From: Chloroflexota bacterium
Lineage (GTDB): Bacteria; Chloroflexota; Anaerolineae; Anaerolineales; Villigracilaceae
Length of the DNA: 64,000 nt
Reading direction: 5' to 3'
NCBI GenBank assembly: GCA_021414245.1
Contig: JAIOOU010000003.1
Location: 558,001 to 622,000, forward strand
The position numbers and the translations under genes are program-made. The notes beneath the pieces were generated by a model that saw only the letters and a program-made list of their open reading frames with translations, was not told the origin of the DNA and made no database searches. Shown one piece after another: positions 51,465-59,703 of this stretch (positions within the stretch are counted from its first letter, which is position 1; each line of letters starts with the position of its first letter).

Positions 51465-52901
51465 ATGTCATTTGCAGAACTTCTTACACAAGATCAGATC
51501 CACAGAATTCATGATGCTGCTCTCGAGATTCTTGAAGAGGTTGGCCTGAAGGTCCGTTATGAACCCGCGCGTGAGGTTTTTGCCAAACATGGTTGTTCTG
51601 TGGACGGCGAACGGGTAAAATTTCCACGGGCGGTCATCGAGAAATATCGCCGCATGTACCCGGCGACATTCACCTTTCATGCGCGCGACCCGAAGTTCGA
51701 CAAGGTCATCCCGCGCGACAGCCCGGTCATTGTCACGGCCAGCTCCGCCCCGGATATCATCGACCCGGTCACAGGTCAGGAAAGACGCGCCGAGTCGGGC
51801 GATATTGCCCGCATTGCACATCTGATCAATGAACTGCCAGGCTATGACATGTTCTCCATCTCCACACTGGCGGACGACGCCCCGGCGGATCAATTCACAA
51901 TCTCGAGGCTGTATCCCGCGCTCAAGTATTGCCTTAAACCGATCCGCGTCACCACAACCGATCACAAGGATACGTTAAGCATCATGAAGATGGCTTATAT
52001 GGTGGCGGGCGGGGAGCAGGCCTATAAGGAGCATCCCTTCCTGACTCATCACTATTGCCCGACCGTTTCCCCTTTGTCGATGGATAACCTTTCCACGGAA
52101 AATGTGATGTATTTTGCGGAACAGGGACTCCCTGTTTACCCGACCATTGTGCCCAATGCAGGGTTGACTTCACCCATGTCGATGGCGGGGACGCTTGCAC
52201 AGGGCAATGCGGAATTCCTTGCCACTGCGACCTTGATGCAAATGGTGAAGGAGGGAACGCCGACGATCTATGCCACCCTTGCCACCGTTGCGGATATGCG
52301 TTCCGGTGCATACACTTCCGGCGCGATCGAATGCGGGATGCTGCACATGGCGTTTGCCCAGATGGCACGATACTACAATGTGCCCTGCGGCGGATATATC
52401 GGCCTGACCAATTCAAAATTAAACGACGCCCAGTCGGGATATGAAACCGGCATGTCCGCAATCGGCGGCCTGCTGGGCGGAATGGACATGTTCAATGTCG
52501 GCGGCTTGATCGACGCGCTCAAGACCTTTGATTTTGCCAAGGCGGTCATCGATGATGAGATCGCATTAATGATGAAGCGCACCAAAAGAGGCATCTCATT
52601 CAACGAGGAAGACCTGGCCCTGGATCTGATCAAGGAAGTGGGCCCCGGTGGTTCGTACATTGTGGCAAAGCACACCATCGGCCGCATGAAGACGGAAGCC
52701 GTCATGACCAAGATCGCGGACCGTGATGCGCGCACGATCTGGGTGAAGAAGGGCTCCACGGATACCCAGGCGCGTGCAATGAAGCGTGTTAAAGAGATTA
52801 TGAGTAACAACACGGCATCCCTTATCCCCCCGGAGATCGAGCAAAGACTTCGGGCGGAATTTCCAGGCATGGTGGCCGGGGATCTCCTGCCGATCGAGTA
52901 G
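51465..52901 (+). CDS. MttB-family (trimethylamine methyltransferase-like) protein without pyrrolysine
   Basis: 478 aa, COG5598/MttB family. Signatures: LTQDQIHRIHDAALEILEEVGLKV, VTASSAPDIIDPVTGQERRA, PAlKYCLKPI, and RYYNVPCGGYIGLTNSKLNDAQSGYETGMSAIGG. The frame is open with no amber codon where archaeal MttB carries pyrrolysine, so this belongs to the non-Pyl group that includes the glycine betaine:corrinoid methyltransferase MtgB and carnitine/proline-betaine relatives. These move a methyl from a quaternary amine to a corrinoid protein. No corrinoid protein or MtgA-type gene is adjacent, so the partner must be elsewhere. GGAT precedes the ATG. Confidence 0.9.
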   Translation: MSFAELLTQDQIHRIHDAALEILEEVGLKVRYEPAREVFAKHGCSVDGERVKFPRAVIEKYRRMYPATFTFHARDPKFDKVIPRDSPVIVTASSAPDIIDPVTGQERRAESGDIARIAHLINELPGYDMFSISTLADDAPADQFTISRLYPALKYCLKPIRVTTTDHKDTLSIMKMAYMVAGGEQAYKEHPFLTHHYCPTVSPLSMDNLSTENVMYFAEQGLPVYPTIVPNAGLTSPMSMAGTLAQGNAEFLATATLMQMVKEGTPTIYATLATVADMRSGAYTSGAIECGMLHMAFAQMARYYNVPCGGYIGLTNSKLNDAQSGYETGMSAIGGLLGGMDMFNVGGLIDALKTFDFAKAVIDDEIALMMKRTKRGISFNEEDLALDLIKEVGPGGSYIVAKHTIGRMKTEAVMTKIADRDARTIWVKKGSTDTQARAMKRVKEIMSNNTASLIPPEIEQRLRAEFPGMVAGDLLPIE

Positions 52902-52910
52902 CAGGTATAT

Positions 52911-52945
52911 GTCATTGCGGAAGGATCGTTTGTTTTCGCAATGAC
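52911..52945. repeat. Hairpin of GTCATTGCG type between MttB-like and PhoU-like genes
   Basis: GTCATTGCG (52911-52919) and CGCAATGAC (52937-52945) form a perfect 9-base inverted repeat. The sequence resembles ends of the widespread GTCATTGCGAGGAGCG-type repeat, related to the element at 7403. No T run. Confidence 0.5.
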
Positions 52946-52966
52946 TTCATGTTTTCAGGAGAGATC

Positions 52967-53587
52967 ATGTTAAGGTTTTTTAAGCGCAAGGAAGACATTT
53001 TCCAAAAATTGATCGAGGAGCAGGCTTCCATCACTTATGAGTCACTGCGGCTGCTCGTTAAATATCTAGAGACGCTGGATGCCGATGTGGCCGAACAGCT
53101 TTCGATCAAGGAAAAGGAGGCGGACGAAGTGCGCCGCATTCTGATCGATGAATTGAACCGCACCTTTGTTACCCCCTTTGACCGGGAGGATATATTTTCG
53201 CTGTCCCGCTCCATTGATGATGTGGTGGACTATGCAGACAGTACTGTGATGGAGATGGTCATTCTCAATGTTAAGTCCACGCCGTACATGCTGCGCATGG
53301 CGAACCTGCTCAAGGATGCCGCTTATGAGATCTGGCATGCCGTCCAGCGATTGCCCAATCATCCAAATGTCGCCACAGACCACGCCCAGCGCGCCAAAGC
53401 CCTCGAAAACCGGGTGGAGGCTGTCTATCGCGAGGCTGTTGCGGACCTCTTCCGCGGGCCCGAGGATATTCACCATGTGGTAGAAATGCTGAAGATGCGC
53501 GAGGTATACCGTCACCTTTCCAATGCGGCGGACCGCGGAGATGAAGCTGCCAACACGATCGCAGATATTGTTGTAAAGAGAACTTAA
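52967..53587 (+). CDS. PhoU-like (DUF47) accessory protein of a PiT transporter
   Basis: 206 aa from the ATG at 52967, preceded by AGGAGAGATC; an ATG at 52949 lacks a site. All-helical with IKEKEADEVRRILIDELNRTFVTPFDREDIFSLSRSIDDVVDYADSTV, the metal-binding E.DE/D...D pattern of DUF47/PhoU proteins, and EARAEAVYREAV-like coiled parts. Such proteins sit next to and probably gate low-affinity PiT phosphate transporters. The PiT gene starts 11 bases downstream. Confidence 0.92.
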   Translation: MLRFFKRKEDIFQKLIEEQASITYESLRLLVKYLETLDADVAEQLSIKEKEADEVRRILIDELNRTFVTPFDREDIFSLSRSIDDVVDYADSTVMEMVILNVKSTPYMLRMANLLKDAAYEIWHAVQRLPNHPNVATDHAQRAKALENRVEAVYREAVADLFRGPEDIHHVVEMLKMREVYRHLSNAADRGDEAANTIADIVVKRT

Positions 53588-53597
53588 CAAGGCGTTA

Positions 53598-54584
53598 ATG
53601 TCTCCTCAACTTGTCTTTGTTATTATTCTGGCGTTGATCTTTGAGTTCCTGAATGGCATGCGTGATTCGAGCAACATCGTGGCGACCATGATCTCGTCCC
53701 GCGCTTTCCGTCCGCAGACCGCACTGGGTATTACCGCGATTGCGGAGTTTTCAGGCCCCTTTCTGTTCGGGGTTGTCGTCGCCCAAACGATCAGCCGTGA
53801 TATTGTCAATTCGCATTTGTTGACCCTTGATGCTTTGATCGCCTGCCTGATTGGGACCATCATTTGGAATTTGATCACCTGGTTCTTTGGGATTCCCAGC
53901 AGCTCCTCGCATGCGTTGATCGGCGGTTTGATGAGCGCAGTCTACCTCTCTGCAGGTGCGCAGGGAATTAAACTTCAGGGTCTGTATAAGGTCTTGATCG
54001 CCCTCTTTGTATCCCCGGTGATCGGTTTTATTTTCGGTTTTATTGTTTCGAGGATCATTTATTTTCTGGCGCGTAATGCCACTCCGCGCATTAATGAACT
54101 TTTCAAGAGCGGCCAGTTCTTTACTGCTGTGGGGCTGGCATTTAGTTATGGCGCAAATGATGCCCAGAAAACGATCGGCATTATCACATTGAGTTTAATC
54201 GTCGGCGGTCAGCTGAATAATTTCACGGTCCCGATCTGGGTGATTTTACTCAGCGCCTCCATCATGGCCCTTGGTACGGCGATTGGCGGTTGGAGGTTGA
54301 TCCGGACCCTGGGCGGTAAATTTTACAAGATCCGGCCGGTGCATAGTTTTGCCACGCAGCTGACTTCGGCGCTTGTCATTCTCGGTGCTTCGCTTGGCGG
54401 TCTGCCGGTCAGCACCACGCAGGTGGTCAGCTCTGCCATTATCGGGGTGGGAGCCTCTGAGCGTTTTGGCAAGGTTCGTTGGGGCGTGGCCGGTGATATC
54501 CTGACCGCCTGGATCATCACGATCCCGGCCAGTGCTCTGTTCTCAGCGGGTATTTACTGGTTGGTTTTTCTTGCCCGCAAATAA
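53598..54584 (+). CDS. PiT-family inorganic phosphate transporter
   Basis: 328 aa, about ten membrane helices. The family's two duplicated signatures are clear: FLNGMRDSSNIVATMISSRAFRPQTALGITAIAEFSGPFLFG near the start and GLAFSYGANDAQKTIGIITL in the middle, with SSSHALIGGL and the closing PVSTTQVVSSAIIGVGASERFGKVRWG. It moves phosphate with protons or sodium and can import or export. Its place behind methylamine-demethylating genes and before an ABC importer with a phosphatase-superfamily enzyme hints that phosphate is released by this pathway. Confidence 0.93.
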   Translation: MSPQLVFVIILALIFEFLNGMRDSSNIVATMISSRAFRPQTALGITAIAEFSGPFLFGVVVAQTISRDIVNSHLLTLDALIACLIGTIIWNLITWFFGIPSSSSHALIGGLMSAVYLSAGAQGIKLQGLYKVLIALFVSPVIGFIFGFIVSRIIYFLARNATPRINELFKSGQFFTAVGLAFSYGANDAQKTIGIITLSLIVGGQLNNFTVPIWVILLSASIMALGTAIGGWRLIRTLGGKFYKIRPVHSFATQLTSALVILGASLGGLPVSTTQVVSSAIIGVGASERFGKVRWGVAGDILTAWIITIPASALFSAGIYWLVFLARK

Positions 54585-54631
54585 GGACTGAGCGCATATT
54601 TTTTGATCAATCTATTCGAAGTTTACTGCGT

Positions 54632-54660
54632 TTGACTTTGAATATTGATAATGCTACAAT
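54632..54660 (+). promoter_or_regulatory. Promoter of the ABC importer operon (TTGACT / TACAAT)
   Basis: TTGACT (54632-54637), 17-base spacer, TACAAT (54655-54660), one mismatch each. Predicted leader about 95 bases; AAGGAGAGAG lies before the ATG at 54762. The rest of the 54585-54761 gap shows no other structure except a short GTTAAC/GTTAAT repeat. Confidence 0.7.
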
Positions 54661-54761
54661 GTTAACGATTTGTTAATGGATGGAGGTGCAAGGTAGAGAT
54701 ATCCTGAAGTATGTTCCGTTCGTCCAATCAAACAAACAAAAATCAATAAGGAGAGAGAAAA

Positions 54762-55931
54762 ATGCGTTCCAAGAATATTGCTTACTATATGCTCGTTCTG
54801 TTCGTAGTCGCAGCCACTGTGTTGTCTGCCTGCGGCGGAGCGGCCACCCAGGCGCCTGCTGCCACCGAGGCCCCCGCTGTGCCCGCCGCCACGGAGGCTC
54901 CTGCCGCCGATCCCATGGCCGATCTCATTGCTGCCGCTCAGGCCGAAGGCACTTTGAGCACGATCGCCCTTCCGCATGACTGGTGCAATTACGGCGAGGC
55001 GATTGACACTTTCAAAGCCAAGTATGGCATTGAAGTCAACGAATTGAATCCCGATGCCGGTTCCGGCGATGAAGTCGAGGCCATCAAGGCCAATAAGGAC
55101 AACACCGGTCCCCAGGCTCCTGATGTGATTGACGTTGGGTTCGCATTCGGTTCCTCCTCCAAGGAAGAGGGATTGATCCAACCCTACAAAGTCTCCACCT
55201 GGGATAGCATTCCCGCTGACGCCAAGGACGCTGATGGATATTGGTACGGCGATTATTACGGTGTGCTGTCCTTCCTTGTGAACACCGACGTGCAGCCCGA
55301 TGTTCCCCAGGATTGGTCTGACCTGCTTGACCCTAAATATAACGGTCAGGTTGCGATGTCCGGCGATCCCCGCACATCCAATCAGGCGATCCAGACGGTT
55401 TTCGCTGCGGCTCTTGCCAACGGCGGTTCCCTGGACAATGCCCAGCCCGGCCTTGATTTCTTCGCCAGCATGAACACCGCCGGCAATCTCGTACCGTTGA
55501 TCTCCAATAACGGTTTGGTCGCCACTGGTGAGACCGCCGTCCGCATCACTTGGGACTACAACGCCCTCGCTGCCCAGGATTCCTTCGAAGGCAATCCCAA
55601 GACCGAGGTTGTGATCCCCGAGACCGGTCGTTTCGCCGGTGTATATGTGCAGGCCATTAGCGCCTATGCTCCGCACCCCAATGCCGCCAAGTTATGGATG
55701 GAGTTCCTCTATTCTGACGAAGGCCAGACCATATGGATGAAGGGTTACTGCCACCCGATCCGCGAGGCCGATATGCGCGCACGCGGCGTCATTCCGGCCG
55801 ACTTGCTCGCCAAGTTGCCCGATGTTTCCGGCGCGGTCTTCCCCTCACTTGACCAGCTCAACGCTGCCAAGGCCCTGATCACTGCCAACTGGGATTCTGC
55901 AGTCGGCGCGGATGTAAAAGCCGCTCCCTAA
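54762..55931 (+). CDS. ABC transporter solute-binding lipoprotein (phosphonate/polyamine/iron-type)
   Basis: 389 aa. Signal peptide with lipobox LSAC, then an Ala/Thr/Glu/Pro linker typical of Anaerolineae binding lipoproteins. Two-lobe periplasmic-binding fold: LPHDWCNYGEAIDTFKAKYGIEVNELNPDAGSGDEVEAI, VIDVGFAFGSSSKEEGLIQPYK, YGDYYGVLSFLVNTDVQPDVPQDWSDLLDPKYNGQVAMSGDP, YVQAISAYAPHPNAAKLWMEFLYSDEGQ. This is the extracellular family 1/6 group (PotD, AfuA and PhnS-like proteins) that bind iron, polyamines, phosphosugars or 2-aminoethylphosphonate. A 30-base palindrome separates it from the permease gene. Confidence 0.9.
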   Translation: MRSKNIAYYMLVLFVVAATVLSACGGAATQAPAATEAPAVPAATEAPAADPMADLIAAAQAEGTLSTIALPHDWCNYGEAIDTFKAKYGIEVNELNPDAGSGDEVEAIKANKDNTGPQAPDVIDVGFAFGSSSKEEGLIQPYKVSTWDSIPADAKDADGYWYGDYYGVLSFLVNTDVQPDVPQDWSDLLDPKYNGQVAMSGDPRTSNQAIQTVFAAALANGGSLDNAQPGLDFFASMNTAGNLVPLISNNGLVATGETAVRITWDYNALAAQDSFEGNPKTEVVIPETGRFAGVYVQAISAYAPHPNAAKLWMEFLYSDEGQTIWMKGYCHPIREADMRARGVIPADLLAKLPDVSGAVFPSLDQLNAAKALITANWDSAVGADVKAAP

Positions 55932-55954
55932 CAGATAAGTTTTGGTGTAATGAA

Positions 55955-55984
55955 GCGAGACCCTGCCAATTGGCAGGGTCTCGC
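55955..55984 (+). promoter_or_regulatory. Perfect 30-base palindrome between binding-protein and permease genes
   Basis: GCGAGACCCTGCCAA is followed directly by its exact reverse complement. There is no T run, so it is likely a 3'-end stabiliser that lets the binding-protein mRNA outlast the permease mRNA, as in other ABC operons. Confidence 0.75.
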
Positions 55985-56017
55985 CATAGCAAGAGATAAG
56001 TTGAGGTAATTACTTCC

Positions 56018-56908
56018 ATGGCTCAAACTGCTCTTAACCCAAAAAGTTCATCTCCCGGATCGGATTGGAAAAAATGGCTGGGCGTGACTCCATTTTTTCT
56101 GTTTGCCATTCTATTTTTGGTTTTGCCATCCCTGCGTTTGGTCATGGGTAGTTTTACAAACGATGAGGGCCGCTTCACCTTTGCAAATGTCCTGCAATTG
56201 TTTCAACAGCAGTCCATTCTGGATGCATACTGGCTGAGTATTCGGATCAGTGCGGCCACTGCAATTGGCGGAGGAATTTTTGGATTTCTACTGGCCTACT
56301 CCGTGACGGTTGGGGGGCTGCCCAAGCCGTTGCGATCCGCTCTGATTACATTTTCCGGTGTGGCATCCAACTTCGCAGGTGTCCCGCTCGCTTTTGCCTT
56401 CATCGCCACGCTTGGCCGTACCGGATTTGTCACCGCACTCATTAAGAATTTATTTGGTGTGAATCTGTACACGCAAACTGAATTTGATTTGTATAGTTTT
56501 TGGGGGTTGAGTCTGACCTATATGTATTTTCAATTTCCACTCATGGTCTTGATCATGGCCCCTGCCCTGGACGGGTTGAAGCGTGAGTGGCGAGAAGCTG
56601 CGGAGAACCTGGGCGCGAGCACGGCGCAATATTGGTTCCGGGTCGCGTTTCCTGTTTTGCTTCCGTCCATTCTGGGTTCGATGATCCTGCTGTTCGGAAA
56701 CGCCTTCGGTGCCTATGCAACCGCCTATGCTTTAACGGGCGGCCGGCTCGGCATTATTACCATCCAGATCGGGGCGCAGATCCGTGGGGATGTACTTCAT
56801 AACCCTGGCCTCGGTTATGCCATGGCCATGGGCATGGTCGTCATCATGGCAATTTCCCTGATGGGGTATTCCTGGCTTCAGAAGAGATCGGAAAGGTGGC
56901 TGAGATGA
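56018..56908 (+). CDS. ABC transporter permease, first subunit
   Basis: 296 aa, six helices. Starts with WLGVTPFFLFAILFLVLPSLRLVMGSF (signal of the PotB/PhnU-like group) and ends with the EAA loop EWREAAENLGASTAQYWFRVAFPVLLPSI, which contacts the ATPase. It forms the membrane channel with the next gene; its ends overlap by four bases (ATGA). AAGAG site precedes the start. Confidence 0.92.
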   Translation: MAQTALNPKSSSPGSDWKKWLGVTPFFLFAILFLVLPSLRLVMGSFTNDEGRFTFANVLQLFQQQSILDAYWLSIRISAATAIGGGIFGFLLAYSVTVGGLPKPLRSALITFSGVASNFAGVPLAFAFIATLGRTGFVTALIKNLFGVNLYTQTEFDLYSFWGLSLTYMYFQFPLMVLIMAPALDGLKREWREAAENLGASTAQYWFRVAFPVLLPSILGSMILLFGNAFGAYATAYALTGGRLGIITIQIGAQIRGDVLHNPGLGYAMAMGMVVIMAISLMGYSWLQKRSERWLR

Positions 56909-57738
56909 ACCTGCTTGCTAGAATCCGTCGAATTCCATTTTGGAGCTGGATCTGGTTTATTTTGGGGGCTTTGTATTTTCTTCTGCCCTTGCTGGCCACA
57001 TTTAACTTCTCGCTACGCATGGAGCGGGATGTGATCGGTTTCAAGGCTTATATCCGCGCCTTCGAGGACCCTGAATTTCTCAAAACCTTCCTGTATTCGA
57101 ATGTCCTGGCATTGATGACCATTATTGCCAGCATCATCCTGATCGTGCCGACGGCTTATTGGATCCGGTTGCGGCTTCCGGAAGCCCGGCGCATTGTGGA
57201 GTTCATAACCCTCCTTCCCTTCGTTGTGCCTGCGATCATCCTGGTGTTCGGTTTGATCCGAATTTACAGTTCGCCGGTAAAAATTCCCTTTTCAGACATC
57301 ACCCTGCTCAAACCTTTGACCACTTTTGAGGTTGGCACGGATATTTTGATCGTGGCCGGGTACATGGTCCTGGGACTGCCTTACATGTATCGCTCGGTGG
57401 ATACGGGCATGCGCACAGTGGATGTTCGCACCCTTACGGAAGCGGCTCAGAGCCTGGGGGCAAACTGGTTTACCATCATTACCCGCGTGATCCTGCCCAA
57501 TATCAGGGCGGCATTGTTGAGTGGCGCCCTGCTCACCTTTGCGATTGTCGTCGGCGAAGTGACTCTTGCTTCCTTTTTGGGCGTGCCCGCCTTTGGGCCG
57601 TATCTTTTCCTGCTCGGCCAGCATCGGGCGTATGAACCGGCTGCTCTTTCGTTTGCGAGCTTCTTAATGACCTGGGTTGCCATGGGTTTGATCCAGTTGT
57701 TTACCGGCGGGCAGGGACAGGCCGCGGGAGCGCATTAA
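56905..57738 (+). CDS. ABC transporter permease, second subunit
   Basis: 277 aa, six helices, PotC/PhnV-like. The ATG at 56905 overlaps the preceding stop and has AAAGGTGG upstream; the alternative GTG at 56896 is less likely. EAA loop TLTEAAQSLGANWFTIITRVILPNIRAALLSGALL. Pairs with the first permease. Confidence 0.92.
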   Translation: MNLLARIRRIPFWSWIWFILGALYFLLPLLATFNFSLRMERDVIGFKAYIRAFEDPEFLKTFLYSNVLALMTIIASIILIVPTAYWIRLRLPEARRIVEFITLLPFVVPAIILVFGLIRIYSSPVKIPFSDITLLKPLTTFEVGTDILIVAGYMVLGLPYMYRSVDTGMRTVDVRTLTEAAQSLGANWFTIITRVILPNIRAALLSGALLTFAIVVGEVTLASFLGVPAFGPYLFLLGQHRAYEPAALSFASFLMTWVAMGLIQLFTGGQGQAAGAH

Positions 57739-57759
57739 ATCTTTGACGGGAGTATGGAT

Positions 57760-58821
57760 ATGACACATCTGGCGCTAAAGAACGTTTCCAAGCACTTCGG
57801 CGATTTTACGGCGGTAAAGGATTTCAACCTGGATGTCAGGAAAGGGGAGTTTGTATCCTTTCTGGGACCTTCCGGGTGCGGCAAGACCACCACTTTGCGC
57901 ATGATCGCAGGGTTTGAGATTCCGACGGAAGGTGTAATTTCAATTGAAGGCATTGACATCACGAACAAGGCCCCCAGCCAGCGCAACGTGGGCATGGTCT
58001 TCCAATCCTACGCCCTTTTCCCGAACATGACAGTCGCTCAGAATATCGGTTTCGGACTGAGAATCCGCAAGGAAAAGGAATCCGATATTACCGATCGTGT
58101 TAAGGAAATGCTGGCGATCATTAATCTTGAAAAGAAGGCCGACAGCTACCCCTACCAGCTTTCCGGCGGACAAATGCAGCGCGTCGCTCTTGCCCGGGCG
58201 CTGGCCATTCGACCTGAAGTACTGCTACTCGACGAGCCTCTCTCCGCCTTGGACGCGAAAATTCGCGTATCCCTGCGGGCGGAGATCAGAAGTATCCAGC
58301 AAAAACTGGGAATTACCGCCATTTATGTGACCCACGATCAGGAGGAGGCACTGTCCCTCTCCGATCGCATTGTGGTCATGAATATGGGTGAGATGGAGCA
58401 GGTCGGTACGCCCTTCGAGATCTACAATTTTCCAACCACGGTGTTTTCCGCCAATTTTGTCGGCACGCTGAACAATGCAAACGGGGAAGTGGTGGACCCG
58501 GCAAATGGAACATTGACTGTGGACGGCGTCAAATTCGAATCGGCGACGGATCTGAAAAGCAGGAAGAAGGGCGACAAGGTAAAGGTTGCCATTCGTCCGG
58601 AGCGCTTCAGTTTTGCGTCCGAAATTAGGAAGGCCAACGTGGTGGATGCAAAGATCGAAAATATCACCTTCCTGGGTTCCGTGGTCCGCATCCAGATCAA
58701 GATCGGAAATACCAGGTTCAACATGGACACCTTCAACAACCCATTCCTTGAACTGCCAAAGATCGGCTCCACGGAACAGGTGACTTGTTCAAAGGAAGCT
58801 GTCCTCGTGCTGGATGAATAA
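57760..58821 (+). CDS. ABC transporter ATP-binding protein
   Basis: 353 aa from the ATG at 57760 (GGGAG seven bases upstream). Walker A GPSGCGKTT (about residue 36), Q-loop in VFQSYALFPNMTV, signature LSGGQMQRVALARAL, Walker B VLLLDEPLSALD, switch His in YVTHDQEEAL. A C-terminal TOBE-type regulatory domain (about 240-353) completes the PotA/FbpC/PhnT form. A terminator follows, so part of the transcript ends here before the hydrolase gene. Confidence 0.95.
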   Translation: MTHLALKNVSKHFGDFTAVKDFNLDVRKGEFVSFLGPSGCGKTTTLRMIAGFEIPTEGVISIEGIDITNKAPSQRNVGMVFQSYALFPNMTVAQNIGFGLRIRKEKESDITDRVKEMLAIINLEKKADSYPYQLSGGQMQRVALARALAIRPEVLLLDEPLSALDAKIRVSLRAEIRSIQQKLGITAIYVTHDQEEALSLSDRIVVMNMGEMEQVGTPFEIYNFPTTVFSANFVGTLNNANGEVVDPANGTLTVDGVKFESATDLKSRKKGDKVKVAIRPERFSFASEIRKANVVDAKIENITFLGSVVRIQIKIGNTRFNMDTFNNPFLELPKIGSTEQVTCSKEAVLVLDE

Positions 58822-58835
58822 AGGCTGGAAAATAT

Positions 58836-58878
58836 AAAAACGGTTCGTGGTGCCCTGCACTGCGGACCGTTTTTATTT
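58836..58878 (+). terminator. Terminator between ABC ATPase and hydrolase genes
   Basis: AAAAACGGT (58836-58844) pairs with ACCGTTTTT (58866-58874), inner bases partly paired. Directly upstream of the next ribosome binding site, so read-through would be attenuated. Confidence 0.75.
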
Positions 58879-58887
58879 GAGGTGAAT

Positions 58888-59703
58888 ATGACCAGGGTGA
58901 TTTTGATCCTTTCGGATGCGCTGCGGTACGATGTAGCCCGGGAAAACATGGGATATTTGGGACATTTGGTGGAGTCCCGCAAGGCCTCCCTATACAAGGT
59001 CGTTGGCGAGCTGCCCAGCATGTCCCGCCCGATGTACGAGACCATTCATACGGGCCTGCCTTCCAGCGAGCATGGGATTGTCGCAAATTCGATCAACCGG
59101 CTTTCAGGGAAGCCGAATATTTTTCAATGCGTGAAGGATTCCGGCAAGGTGACGGCTGCCGCAGCGTATTACTGGTACTCCGAACTGTACAATCGTTGCC
59201 CCTATGATTACGTGAACGATAAGGAGACTGATAACGAGAGTCTCAATATTCAACACGGGCGTTTTTACACCGAAGATGAATATCCGGATATCGAATTGTT
59301 CAGGAGCGCCGGTCATTTGGTGCGTAAATTTTCCCCGGATTATTTATTGCTTCACCCGATGGGCATGGATTATCACGGCGAGACCTTTGGCTCCGACACC
59401 AGCGAATACCGCAATCATGCCACCCGGCAGGATATGTGGCTGGCTCCGCTGATTCAGGAATGGACGGGTTTGGCGTATACGGTGTTTGTGACCGGGGATC
59501 ATGGGATCAATAAGGATGGCTCACATGGCGGGACAACTCCCGAGCAGCGAACTGTGCCGTTTTTTTCGATCCAACCCAACGGTCAGGGGCGAGGCGATAC
59601 GGGCGAGATGGCTTCCCATTTACAGATCGCACCCACCGTACTCAACTTGCTGAATGTCCGCATTCCCGACACGATGAAACAGAAGCCTTTATCTCTCGAC
59701 TAG
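58888..59703 (+). CDS. Alkaline-phosphatase-superfamily hydrolase (phosphonoacetate hydrolase/nucleotide pyrophosphatase-like)
   Basis: 271 aa from the ATG at 58888 with GAGGTG upstream. No signal peptide, so cytoplasmic. Metal-binding residues of the superfamily are present: ILSDALRYDVA (Asp), PSMSRPMYETIHTG (nucleophile Ser or Thr region), HPMGMDYHGE (Asp and His), VTGDHGINKDGSHGG (Asp-His and His). Relatives cleave phosphodiesters, phosphonoacetate or sulfate esters. Coming after a PhnSTU-like ABC importer it most likely hydrolyses the imported organophosphate or phosphonate. Its 3' end overlaps the convergent DJ-1 gene by 15 bases. Confidence 0.85.
   Translation: MTRVILILSDALRYDVARENMGYLGHLVESRKASLYKVVGELPSMSRPMYETIHTGLPSSEHGIVANSINRLSGKPNIFQCVKDSGKVTAAAAYYWYSELYNRCPYDYVNDKETDNESLNIQHGRFYTEDEYPDIELFRSAGHLVRKFSPDYLLLHPMGMDYHGETFGSDTSEYRNHATRQDMWLAPLIQEWTGLAYTVFVTGDHGINKDGSHGGTTPEQRTVPFFSIQPNGQGRGDTGEMASHLQIAPTVLNLLNVRIPDTMKQKPLSLD

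Noticed and set aside
51465-52901. Pyrrolysine-containing MttB
   Set aside because: The frame is continuous with no in-frame TAG; the region holds GLTNSKLNDAQSG instead.
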